From Parapristionchus giblindavisi (lineage: Eukaryota > Nematoda > Chromadorea > Rhabditida > Diplogasteridae): DNA of 64,000 bases. Positions 49,501 through 60,317 of the stretch are shown here, piece by piece. The position numbers and the translations under genes were made by a program. The number at the start of each line of letters is the position of its first letter. Position 1 is the stretch's first letter. Location of the stretch: assembly GCA_943737045.1 (NCBI GenBank), contig CALSFV010000245.1, positions 571,001 to 635,000 on the forward strand. The letters run 5' to 3'. The notes beneath the pieces are model-generated. The model saw only the letters and a program-made list of their open reading frames with translations, was not told where the DNA came from and ran no database searches.

Positions 49501-52500
49501 GAGCGATGCTCCGTTCTTCCGAAGACATGGCCATGGATCATCGGCGTAGGAGGCGGCTGCGTACTCGAGGGCCAATCTGAACGTATGAGATATGAGCTCT
49601 CTTCGTTAGATATCTCTACTTAAGTCTATGTTAATCTACGTTTCCTGTTCCCTAATCATAAGTCTGACCCAAGGCTAACAAACATAATAGTTCTCCATTT
49701 TCTATATTCGAAAGATCGGAGAGACTGGGGTCTGCGATTTCAATTGTGTTCAATGAATTATTACTTGCTGATTTTAATTCTACACTGGTATTCTATACTG
49801 ATAATCATCGTCAGGTGGAGAGATGAGTGTATAATGTGTATAATCATGTGTAACATACTTGGCTAGGTCGATGTCGAATTTACCACCGGGCTGTGTGTCG
49901 AGATGACTGTGAGTGCAGATAGTGTAGCAGAGGCATATGAGGAGGACGAAGAGGGAGGTCATTATGACCACCTGATACGTTATGGTTGATATAATGAACA
50001 TGAGCAGTCGACTCAACAAACGATAGGTTTCTAGTGGACTGACTTATTAATAATGACTTATCGAGAAACCTAGTGATTTCGGTTGCTATGGTAAGAAAAT
50101 GTGCATATTTATGCATAATAACATCTTACGAGACAAATTGCATACTGAGGAACAACAATCATATGCAATTTTTGGTTCAAAAATGCGATATAGCGGAAAA
50201 TATTTTTCGGGTAATAGAAATGAACTAGGTGAGAGATGGTGTAGAAGGGAATGGACAGAGATCACGAGGGGAGATAAGGAGAAGATGAGGAGGTGAAGTA
50301 GAGTACAAGATGAGATGGAGATGAAGGTTGGGGAAGGGAAGAGGAGAAGTTGATAGAGGGCAAGATGTGAAGAAGTAGAAGAGGAATTTGTAGAAGAGGA
50401 AAAGAGAGAAAAGGAAGAGGGAGAAGATGAAGAAGTAGAGGACGAAGATGTATAAGAGGAAACATATGAAAGGTAGAAGCAGAGGAAGGGAACAGGAGTA
50501 GTAAGGTGAAGATGCATTAATGACGAAGTAGAACGTTATCGATGGAAGATGGAATGAAACTAGAGGGATGGAAGAGCAGAATATTGAAAATGAATAGACG
50601 AGACGAGAAATGATGAAGAAATTGAGAAATGATGTATAGAAAACAGAGATGAGAAGTAGGTAGAGTAATGGACGATTGGAAGAGGGATGTCAATCGGTCC
50701 TGCTCTCACTTCTCACTCTGTCTCTATCGCTGTCCGTTTCTCGCCGTGTCACTCTATGATGTCCCCTTCACTTTCTCGCTATCTCTATATCTCTGTCGTC
50801 TTCCATCCTCCCTATTCCTCCCTCTTCTTTCTCTATTTTCACCCATTGTCTCTCATTCTCACTCTCCCTTCTCTACTTCATCGTCTACCTGTCATTCCCA
50901 CTGGTCATTTTGAAGTGATCGGTAATGGGAGAGATTGGTCGTTGTTGGGTTTTGAGGCATTGAACCCCTTCTTTCGAGTCATTATTCGACCCTGAATTAG
51001 GCCCGAATGTGACAACATTGTAATAGATGTTTGTATGATTGATTGGATGTTGGGTGTTGGTCCTGATCGCTGATCTTTGATCTTTGATGATGTGGACATT
51101 TGATTTGTTGATTTGTTCTCGAAAGGAGTGGTGCAATTCATTGGAGATCAAAGATCAAAGATCATTCCAAAATGTGTTCATTCAGGGACCTCGAACACGA
51201 CCACGCAAGCCGTTGAAGTATGGAGAAGTATTGTATGCAGGTGAGGAATTAGTTATGGTTATTGTCGTTTTTGTTGTGGGTGATGCTGTTTATAATTAGA
51301 CTCATTGTCAGTGATGGTCCCTAGATATTCGAAGAATAGCCCCCAAAATTGGATCAGAAATAATCCGTTCACCATTTTCAGTTGGCGGCTGGTGCAGCGG
51401 CGATGCAATCGCCTCCGTTGAGATGTTCGACCCGAATCGACCGATGCCCCAGTGGAGAGCGGTCGCCCCGATGAGCAAACGAAGGTATGCAGAGAAAAGC
51501 AGTGGTACTGTAGTATAATAATAATTTATTTACCATGAGCATAGGTGGGCAAGCATTGCCGCTGGGAATGAAAATCGGGGGGGGGGGGGGGGGGTTGGGG
51601 TCGGACGTAAAAATCGGGGGTCGGAGGCAAAAAATGGAGCATTTAATCATGTTAATTTGTTTTCGTATCAATGAAGCAAAGATCAAAGACGACAATATCT
51701 TTTAGTTAAATCAATATTTTTTAGTTATATTCTCATTCAGATCAATATAATGAAGGCAAAGATCAAAGATCAGGGAAGAAAGATCATCCCACAATGAGTT
51801 CACGATATGAAATATTTTTCTGATATCTTTTTTTAACATCATGGTTATGTTCCAAATGTTCTGATTCGTCCAGAAAATTTGGTCTTAAAAAACTTTTGTC
51901 CGTATATAGAGAGGAGGAGTATTTAAACTTAGAGTCATGAACTGTTACTGTGCGCGCAACCTCAAGACGATATAAGAAAATGATAAACCAAAAATGAACT
52001 CATTTGGTTCAGTAGTATTTTCTCCGGGGGGTATTGCCGCTGGGCTGCCGCTGAGCGGCAGCCTAGCGGCAATCCCCCCCCCCCGGAGACTGAAGTTCTT
52101 TATAAAATGACTTCATTTTTGGTTTATCACTTTCTTATATCACCTAGCCGATGCGCGTGCAGTAACAGCTTATGACTCTAAGTTTAAATACTCTTCCTCT
52201 CTATATAAGGACTTAAAAAAATTCATACCTGCACTTATCTAGAGAACACTTGAAACCTTTTTTGCTCAAACCTCCAGCTAGGATGGATTGCTTGTGACGA
52301 CTTAGAAATAATGCACTATATATTGTTATGATTTCGTCCTTTAGTGATTTTAAATTATTAAATTATCATTCATGGTTATAAAACTGATCCAACGAACACC
52401 TACCTTGAAATGTTACTGTAAGTAAAAAATCTTAACCGTTTAAACAGCTTGTACATTTCGGATTCTCTTTTTTTCTCTCGTTTGTGTTATTGTGATACAT

Positions 52501-55437
52501 TCTTGATTTTGAGTGATTTTTTTTGGAAAATCGGGGGGGGGGTCGGGTGCCAAAATCGGGGGATATTGCCGCTAGCGGCAGTGGTGCCCACGTATGACCA
52601 TGAGAAGCAAACGTGTAATTTAACTGAAAAGTAAAACAAAAATATAAATAAGATGACTTGAAAAAAAAGAATATAAAAATTGTAATTATATAAGTCTACT
52701 GTATAAGTTTCTTATTGATCATCCAATGCATGACTTGGATATATAATATTCAAAACAAACAACTACATAATATTATAGTTTATTGAGCTCGCTATAATCG
52801 ATAAAATCAATAATTGGCAGATGTGGAGTGGGCGTTGCCGTACTGGACGATCTACTCTACGCAGTGGGAGGTCATGATGGCCAGAGCTATCTCAATTCGA
52901 TCGAACGGTAAGTCATTGTCATAATTGCATTACGTTGTATCTCTATCTTTAATTTTGTTGTGACAGTCTCATATTGTTATTTATTTATTTATTTATTTCC
53001 ATCAAAAATAATGGCAGGACATAGATCGAAAAGCATGTTACAAAGTTCCAAGCCTTACCGCAAATTTTTGCCAAAAACCGAAAAACTACCGCATTTTGAA
53101 AACCGATAACCTAGCTATTCGACCTTTGCGGTAGGAGTGATTCTTAAAATAATAATACCATTATAGTTGAGTTTTGTTCATTTAAATTTTGTGTCATGTG
53201 ATCGTCATGAAATCTATATGTTTCATCGTCAATCACGTAATTCAGATTCGACCCTGCCACCAATCAGTGGTCGTGTGACGTCGCCCCGACCTCGACTTGT
53301 CGAACATCGGTCGGAGTTGCCGTACTCGATCGATTCCTCTATGCGGTAGGCGGCCAGGATGGCGTCAGCTGTCTCAATGTCGTTGAGAGGTACGGTAGCA
53401 TGAAGGGTACTGTAGTTGGGGTACGGTAGGAAGAGGATCGATATTTTAGTATTTTAGTGTACAATGAGAAGACCTTTATCCACCCTCTGCAATGAACCCA
53501 TTTGGGATAAAAAGTGATTAGTCTGGGAATGTGAAGGTGCCATCCAATTTCTATCTTCAGATATTCTTCTTATTTTGACCAGCTATTGACGATATTCTGT
53601 AGTAACAGCACTTTGAAACCGTTCGAATAACAATCACAAAACGAAATCCAGAAAGAACAGAGTATAAGATGAATGATATAGTGGGAATGTAAACGGTGGA
53701 ACATTTACTGCGCTGTATCATTAACAATTGATTTTGAGTATCAGTGAAAACTGATGTAGAAATTTTTGATTGTAGTTGTGATCATAGATAAATCTCGTAG
53801 ACCGAACAACATGCAATATGATGTTTTCCCCTCATGTATAAGAAGTGCTGAATACCATCCCGTACCATTCTTATACAGTAATAAAATTATTTGATTTGAT
53901 TTGAGATACGACGCTCAACGCAATGAGTGGTGTAGAGTGGCATCGATGTCTACGAGACGACTCGGAGTCTCCGTCGCTGTTCTCAATGGTTGTCTCTATG
54001 CTGTCGGAGGCAGTGATGGACAGAATCCACTCAATACGGTCGAAAGGTACGGTATTGTAGACAATGACTGGGGTACGATTGCGGTTAAGGTAGAGGTTAA
54101 GGTAAAAGGTAAATCCCGTTATTTTGGCACACGAAGTCACTGCTAGGCCTGTGATAATTCCAGTTTGCTGGTTTGCGAGGCCACTGATAGTACAGTTGTA
54201 GTGAGAATTATCACTGAGTGAGCTTATTGAGTGAGCTCGAATTACGGTAGCTACAGTATGTTCTGTTATAGGTATGATCCGCGAACGAACAAATGGCATA
54301 CGGTACGATCGATGAACACGAGAAGGAAACATCTCGGATCAGCTGTGTACAATGGAGCGTTGTACGCGGTGGGAGGAAGGTACGGTAGTTTGATGCCTGT
54401 TATTGATTGATGAAGTATCAAGTGACTACGGTAGTCGCGATGATTGGCACATGGTAGGATGGAATGAGCGAATCGATAGTTCGATATGCTTTAGCTTTAT
54501 GCAAAGTGACATTTATATTAATCAATAACTTATGACCTTTACAATTACCTTCATTAATCAAATTATTGATTGGAAATCATATGAATGAATTTTTGATTGA
54601 ATTATTGATTGATTACAGAGACGACACAACGGAACTGAACTCGGCCGAGAGATACGATCCATCGGCCGATGAATGGATCCATGTGGTGGCGATGAATCAA
54701 CGACGATCAGGGGTCATTATTGATTTATTGATTATCTTATTATTGATTTATCGATTTGTACGTGTGCTGATGATTTATTGATTGATCTAGTGGATGATTA
54801 GGTCGGTAATCGTGATCGGTCGGCCAGTTGATTTCGTGTTTCTACCAATTGATATTCGACCCCTTTGGGGACGGTGCATGATATTCTGTACACTTTGTAA
54901 CGTCATATGAATATGCTATAATCAGGTCGGTCTCGCTGTCGTAAACGAGAAGCTGTACGCAGTCGGAGGATTCGACGGGACGACGTATCTCAAGAGTGTC
55001 GAGGTATACGGTAACAGGCGCACTATCGATCACGATCGAGAACTGATTTTTTAAACTGGATCAATAATCGTTGGCACATTTGAGGTGTACGATCTCGAGT
55101 CGAAGATCTGGAAGGGATCACCGTCGATGACCTATAGGAGATTGGGTGAGTATCGATTTATTGATTTTTAAAAATTGTACTTTCATGGCTTAGATTTCAT
55201 GGGTCGTTTGTGCAGCGATTGTTATTCTGAAAAATGATAATATTGTGACAGTAATTTATTAATTGATAAATGATAAGATGAATTACTTAAAATTTTGAAA
55301 ACAATCGATACTTGATTTGAGGTGGTGGAGTGGGCGTGGTGAAGATGCTGTCATCATCCAATCTTGCTTCTCGTTCTGCCGACCCTCCGACATTCGGAGA
55401 TCCACCCGGATTACTGTATGCCAAGACTTCCCTGTAA
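43586..55437 (+). CDS. KLHL20: KLHL20 orthologue (BTB-BACK-Kelch ubiquitin ligase adaptor), 19 exons, 621 aa
   Basis: Exons: 43586-43690, 44184-44250, 44539-44652, 45196-45272, 45401-45466, 45694-45825, 46135-46230, 46456-46521, 46923-47078, 51186-51240, 51382-51484, 52821-52907, 53246-53389, 53906-54046, 54272-54379, 54619-54712, 54926-55003, 55085-55145, 55322-55437. It is the substrate adaptor of a Cullin-3 E3 ligase. Residues ~35-165 form the BTB ([32 protein letters not shown]), then BACK, then six kelch blades, each with a YAVGG-type motif ([49 protein letters not shown]). [21 protein letters not shown] between BACK and blade 1 is diagnostic of KLHL20. The C-terminus adds ~25 residues beyond the human 609-aa form. 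Intron 9 (4.1 kb) hosts a lipase gene on the other strand. Confidence 0.95.
43736..43940 (+). mobile_element. CATAGGTCGAA MITE, 205 bp
   Basis: Starts CATATATCGAATAGC and ends TTCGACCTATG, flanked by identical TAAATCGT 8-mers (43728-43735 and 43941-43948). Four modules of CAAAATCCGGTCAGG type. It lies in intron 1 of KLHL20. Confidence 0.9.
46525..46610 (+). repeat. (AAT)n/(ATT)n mirror microsatellite
   Basis: A run of AAT units followed directly by a run of ATT units, so the whole can fold on itself. It lies in intron 8 of KLHL20. Confidence 0.9.
47238..49962 (-). CDS. Secreted class-3 (alpha/beta hydrolase) lipase, 10 exons, 373 aa, nested in KLHL20 intron 9
   Basis: Minus-strand exons: 49962-49859, 49576-49459, 49171-49121, 49074-49009, 48918-48826, 48551-48449, 48236-48121, 47880-47800, 47686-47604, 47544-47238; 1122 nt. 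It should hydrolyse ester bonds of lipids outside the cell or in a vesicle. The start [18 protein letters not shown] is a signal peptide (an upstream in-frame ATG would lengthen it). The nucleophile elbow is [16 protein letters not shown], the core [10 protein letters not shown], the acid in KYDLVAHVP and the base in DDHLNYF. Cysteines are frequent, fitting secretion. Two junctions are unusual: intron 7 has a GC donor (GCGAGT) and intron 9 is only 59 nt and open in another frame. Nematode genomes carry many such Lipase_3 genes, so the orthologue is not assigned. Confidence 0.88.
47998..48092 (+). repeat. TACAGTC/TACTACAG tandem repeat
   Basis: About nine copies of a 10-15-bp unit (AGTCTACAGTATACT) in intron 7 of the lipase gene, built of TACTGTA-type palindromes. 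Confidence 0.9.
50020..51185. other. Remainder of KLHL20 intron 9, with purine and pyrimidine tracts
   Basis: Upstream of the lipase start. About 50215-50520 is G/A-rich on the + strand and about 50690-50900 is C/T-rich. Long open frames here are low-complexity artefacts. GATCTTTGATC motifs lie at about 51075 and 51150. No further gene seen. Confidence 0.55.
51540..52596. mobile_element. Complex CATANGTGGGC element (1057 bp) with internal foldback and G/C runs
   Basis: Starts CATAGGTGGGCAAGC and ends GTGCCCACGTATG, flanked by identical ACCATGAG 8-mers (51532-51539 and 52597-52604). The inner termini carry TTGCCGCT..AAAATCGGGG. Inside, about 51904-52040 and 52072-52206 are inverted repeats around a GCCGCTGAGCGGCAG centre. 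There are runs of 12 or more G and of C. It lies in intron 11 of KLHL20. Confidence 0.85.
53020..53128 (-). mobile_element. CATAGGTCGAA MITE, short degenerate copy
   Basis: Starts CATAGATCGAAAAGCATG and ends GCTATTCGACCTTTG. The flanking 8-mers TGGCAGGA and CGGTAGGA match at 6 of 8. It lies in intron 12 of KLHL20. Confidence 0.7.
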
Positions 55438-56002
55438 GACCAAAAACAATCGATATTGTCTTTGATTACTGTATCCCGAGAACACTTTGTGAAAAATCAA
55501 TGAATATTTTAACTGATTCATGTATAAGATGACCACTGTGAAAATCAATATTGTGATGGATTACTGTATACCAAAACTTCTGTGTAGGACTGACCAATCG
55601 ATATATCGATTACGCGTATTCCTCTTAAACTCTACTGCACATATCACCTATGATACTGTCCAATTTTATATGTCCAAAGTGCTTTCCCGGTCTTGAACGG
55701 AATTGTCCCAGATTACTGTATTCGCTTGATATTACTGTACTTTTTTGTGCCTGGTTCTTTCTTTTTAGTTCAAAATCTCATATTTTTGTTTGAGTGATCT
55801 GATCACTACTTTTATATATGTCTACTTTGAGAATATATAGAGAGCTTATTTTTAGACATAATGTTTTGGCAAATATATGTATAAAAAGTTTTCATTGTAA
55901 TTGTACTGTTGAACATGAAATGAACAAAATCAATCAATAAAGCTTTCATTGAGTGTTCAATAGAGATTACGGTAGTCATCGGATTATCGATTGATGTATG
56001 AT
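55438..56002. other. Convergent intergenic region downstream of KLHL20
   Basis: AATAAA at about 55936 (+) is a candidate polyadenylation signal. Several ATTACTGTAT motifs are present. No gene seen. Confidence 0.5.
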
Positions 56003-56740
56003 CTAGGCTGCAGATATAGACTTGGAGGAGCCATCGGCCTTCGAGAACGACTTGTCCTCAGTGCTGCTACTTATTGTACTTTCGATGAGCGGAGAGGGGA
56101 ATCGATATGCGACGTACGGTACCAGCAGGGTCAATATTGTGAACAATCCTGACGATGGATTATTGATTGGTTAATCGCAAAATTCGGTCGTGGTGTCATT
56201 ATTCAGCAAAGAATTTTGTAATAAAGGCAACTATAATCTTACCCGCAACGAGGAAAACCATGGAGCGGAGTGAGTTATCCGACTCCTTTTCAAGGGGCTG
56301 AAATAATGAGTATTTATTTTAAAATATAACTACATCCCCGCGGACAAAAATTTCGATATCATTAAAATCACAAGCGTAATATGAATCGCCCGGTAAGAGT
56401 AGACAGACTCATCCAATGGAAATTACCGTACCGAAAGATAAATATCGATTAGTTTCTCCAGATCTTCATCAGTCAACAAGTGTACAACCCATGGTTCTTC
56501 ATTGTGTAGGGAATATTCAGAGTACTCGAGCTGTCGATACTTTGGCAGAGCTGAGATATTGATTGATTAAATATTAACCAGAGAAGTTCTGTGCATACGG
56601 AGAACGAACACTCGCTTGTTTTCATAATCGGTGACGGCAGAGTTGTCGCTGGGAGCAGTATGGTTTGATGTACTGACGACGGAAACCTGAATCTCATAAT
56701 AGAAAATGTACTCATCATCCTGGTTTAGGGATTCGGAGGG
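56003..56740 (-). CDS. Unknown single-pass membrane protein, 3' four exons (5' end unresolved)
   Basis: Minus-strand exons 56740-56579, 56539-56432, 56297-56243, 56148-56003 join in frame (54 + 36 codons, then a split glycine codon) to a TAG. The N-terminal part is soluble and rich in aromatic strands (DEYIFYYEIQVSV, RVFVLRMHRTSL), followed by an acidic helix (LLTDEDLEKLIDIYLS). Near the C-terminus one membrane segment (SMVFLVAGLFTILTLLVPYV) leads to a Ser-rich cytosolic-type tail of about 35 residues. The frame before 56740 meets a stop, so at least one more 5' exon exists; an ATG near 56813 is possible but does not splice cleanly. No family recognised. Confidence 0.6.
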
Positions 56741-57361
56741 CTAAACTATTATTACCCCAATAATATCTGGAACCGCCCCATTTAGGGGCAATCTGGGCTT
56801 CTGCAGTAGTGCCCATTTTCACTTGAAGTAGACTTAAAGTAAGCTGCAAGTCAGTATTTTAACAAGACATCAAATTTTGAAATACCAGAGTCTGGACTCT
56901 TGCAACGAAATAGGATTGTGTCATAAAGAGACTGACAAGACATGGTCCAAGTCATAAGAATAGACTTACATAGAAAAACGAGAAAAGACATGAAGTGAGC
57001 AACCGCATTGTACAAGGTGAATAAAGAGAATGAAATGGACGAAATTGATTGAGAAACAATATGAAACTATCCATATTTTTTCTTTGAAGAAATCTGAAGG
57101 AATAATATGCGAAACTTATTGTGTAAGAACGGTAACCGCGATTAGGATAAAAGTGATAAAAGATCAACGATTAATTTTGAATGTTATTAAAAAAATTATT
57201 TTTTAAATATGTACGCTAGAAGTACCAAATATCATGTCAATAAACATTGTAAATATAGTTCTAAATTTAAATATTTCAAAAACCATGCTCTGCTTTTTCA
57301 AAAAAAAGATTTTCATAAAAGAATCGCTGAAATACGGAATGAACAGGCTGCAAAAGAAAGC

Positions 57362-57433
57362 TTCCCATGCCGGGAATCGAACCCGGGCCGCGTGGGTGAA
57401 AACCACGAATCCTAACCACTAGACCACATGGGA
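57362..57433 (-). tRNA. tRNA-Glu (TTC)
   Basis: Complete cloverleaf on the minus strand. Acceptor TCCCATG/CATGGGA, D arm with TGGTCTAGTGGTTAGGAT, anticodon stem CGTGG/CCACG with loop TTTTCAC (TTC, Glu), T stem CCGGG/CCCGG with TTCGATT loop. No intron. Confidence 0.95.
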
Positions 57434-58494
57434 GGACGAGAGTTCTCAATAAAATATGATTCACTATACTGCTTTTAGAGTGTGAACGTTGTTTTACATG
57501 TAACAACAATGAGATGTAGAAGGAGTGCAAAGCTGATGTTCTTAGAATATCAAATAATACTAAAATCAGTATACAATTATCATCACAAATTCGATTCACC
57601 GATTGGCGACGGACATCGTTTACAAGACTTATCTAACAGATATTCCCCATCCCCGATGTGTTCATTTGAAGGAATATAATATTATTGTATTATATTATCA
57701 TCACCGCCTTAACAATGATCTCCCGCAAGACTTTATGTGCCATGAATAACCGTATGTATAATACATTTGCCCTTTGCCTTTTTTTACTAATAAGTTACCT
57801 TTCGTCGTTCATTCTGCAAACTAAATCAATCACTTTCTGACACTGATCCTTCCGATTATAAATGAACCCGAGTGATCGGACATACTTCAACATATGAAGA
57901 ATAGTTATCCCTTATGATTAATGGGTATGATCGTTCTCGAAACGTGCAGGCAGCAAAGAAGCAAGTTACAGTATTATTTACATTTTAAAACATAGATAAA
58001 AAGGTACTGATGATATAATGTCATATAATATAATGTTATAGCACTAATTATCACTATCGCAAGCCTAGCTGTGATCTTTCCGCAGGACTTCGTGTGCCTT
58101 GAATAACGGGATGCACCTTTACATTTGTCACTAATAAAGCTCAATATCGACTAGTGGAGCTTCACTTACTCCTTCATTGAGCTCCTTACTCGACGTCGGA
58201 GCTCCACATTCATTTCGGAGCTCCTTATTCAGCTCTTTTTTCTGCTCACTGGAGTTCAAACCACAATTTATTGAACCGAAATAGCTCCTGCTCTTACCTA
58301 AATGGAATTATTATAGATCAACCTCAACATGACAGCATATTGATCTTTTGACCGTAGTCTCACCACATGGATAACATTACATAGAGAGAGTAATACTATT
58401 AATCCAGTTGTAAGAGTGACTTTAGTACTAGAAAAACTACAAAAGAACGACAACTTTTTGTGTGTCCCGAGGTCGATCTGTGATGTTCGTATTC

Positions 58495-58682
58495 ACACAG
58501 AGATTAAATTTGCCCGAGTAACGGTAGTTGGCGAGCGATTTGCCCATATTCTGGCAAATGCAAGCCTGTATAGGTAAATCGATGGTTTTTGGGCTAGTAT
58601 TTGCCCGAATGTGGGCAAATCGTGTACACAAGTAATGGAAGTTGGCAAATCTATTATCCATATTTGGGCAAGCTCTGTGCAG
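58495..58682. mobile_element. CACAGAG-ended MITE with ATTTGCCC modules
   Basis: Left CACAGAGATTAAATTTGCCC and right GGGCAAGCTCTGTG are inverted. Inside, ATTTGCCC/GGGCAAAT and TTGGC(G/A)A occur six or more times in both orientations. Target duplication not determined. Confidence 0.6.
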
Positions 58683-58967
58683 CGTATTCTGTTTCAAGTC
58701 GTTTTTCCTTGATAGCTGGAAAAGTGAGATACCATTGTAGTCGAGAGAGTTTCTATACCGAGAGGTCGCTCAAGATTTCAAAGTCGAGAGAATGCTGTGT
58801 ATTCAATCAAAGCCTTTTGAGTGATTGAGAGGGATGAGAAAAATGGAGGAAGGATGTAGATGATGTAGAAGAAAATGAGAAATAGAACTGAAACTACTAC
58901 TGTATGCAAATGATCCATACGGAGTGTGCTCTTTTAGTGAAGATCAACGAAATTTGGTAAAACGAAG

Positions 58968-59081
58968 CTAACACCCCGAGCTTATTTGAAATTTTTCGCT
59001 CCGGTAATGCTCTCTCGCTTTCTTTGTCTACGAGAGTGTTGGAAAAGCGAAGAGTTAAATTAGCTCGGGGTGTCACTTTAA
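58968..59081. repeat. GAGCTAATTTGA-type hairpin element
   Basis: ACACCCCGAGCTTATTTGAA and TTAGCTCGGGGTGTCACTTTAA are inverted ends. The stem includes GCTCTCTCG/CGAGAG. Right TTAA kept, left lost. Confidence 0.65.
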
Positions 59082-59991
59082 AGGAAAATTTTTAAAGTAC
59101 CACTTTATATTAGAGCTGTTAGCGATGTTGCTCCCTATTTATTTTCTAACTCAAAATGAAACATAAGATACCAAAGGAATAATAGAATAATCAATAATAT
59201 ATGTACTCTCGTCTGGATGAATTAATGAGAAGAACTGTGCCATGCACAGAATTACTGTGACACACATTGTGACATAATGATATGCAAGTATGGTTATCAC
59301 ATATATATTCACGGAAAGAAACGGAGAGAGGAACTCTTTATCTTTAACTCATATCGAGTGTGATTCGTTGTCAGATTGTGCAATCCTATTTTTTCATCTC
59401 TTTTTTCATCTTTAAAAAATCACTTCTATCTAGGTTATAGTTTTCCGTCTAGACGTTGTTGGTTATTCATGGTTTATTGAAAAAAATGGTGATGAAGATT
59501 CTTCTAAAATGGGTTTTTTTTCAAGAGAATTTTTAAAAAAGCAAACATAAGAATAAATTTTTTTGAAAGGTAAAGTGTTCTTTGGGTTTTACGGTGAGTC
59601 CATCGACATTTCACGTCTGAGAAAAGTTTGTGGAACGTCATCACCACTTCCCATCCCATCAAAGTTATTTAATATGTAAAACTGCAAAAAACTCGTATAC
59701 AGAGTAAACTCGGTTTATTTTGCAAGTTTCACACTCTCGATATCTTGTCAGCTCATTTTTATTTATTTCATCAAATCTATAGTATATGATTTTTTAATCA
59801 ATATTTTATAAAGTAAATCAATATTTGACCGCCATTACCAAAAAAAATTAAGCCTGCTATCTTCTTTTTTCCTGTATCTCTTTTCACTTTTCAAATTCAT
59901 ATGACTTTATAATCTAAATCGAATAGCGTTTTATCCACTTTTTCTGTGTAGTAAAATGGCATTTTCTGTAGTTTTTATCTAGCCTATCTTC

Positions 59992-60078
59992 AGTTTGTGT
60001 CACAGTATTGCTCTCTTCAAAGGAGAGTTAGAAAGGCGCTTCGAAGAGGAGAGTTAGCTGTGGATAGTGACACAAACT
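59992..60078. repeat. Small element with AGTTTGTGTCAC inverted ends
   Basis: AGTTTGTGTCAC at the left and GTGACACAAACT at the right are exact inverted repeats around an 87-bp unit containing a second CTCTTC/GAAGAG pairing. Confidence 0.6.
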
Positions 60079-60317
60079 ACAAACGATAATCGCCTTTTTG
60101 ACTTTCCATATATGGGCTCCCCACGCCTCTCTCTCCTCAATCTCGCAACACGCGTTGGCTGCTCATACTTACCGTAATCCATTCGTAGCGTAATCTAGTA
60201 GAACCTCCAATAGATACAGTAGTATACACTTATCAAGTTTCAGATTCTACCTACATTTTAATCAGCAAATATATCCAAAAGAGAAAGTATCGTATTCTAC
60301 AGTAATCTACCGTAATC

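Larger units (their letters stand above)
56741..60317. other. Intergenic region with tRNA-Glu and several repeats
   Basis: About 3.6 kb without a supported protein gene, apart from the missing 5' exon(s) of the gene ending at 56003. It holds tRNA-Glu, a GAGCTCC-rich stretch (58155-58265), an ATTTGCCC repeat element (58495-58682), a TTAA hairpin element and a small GTTTGTGTCAC element. Confidence 0.5.

Noticed and set aside
50086..50517. Ser-rich 143-codon frame on the minus strand
   Set aside because: Pure translation of the purine/pyrimidine tract; no other support.
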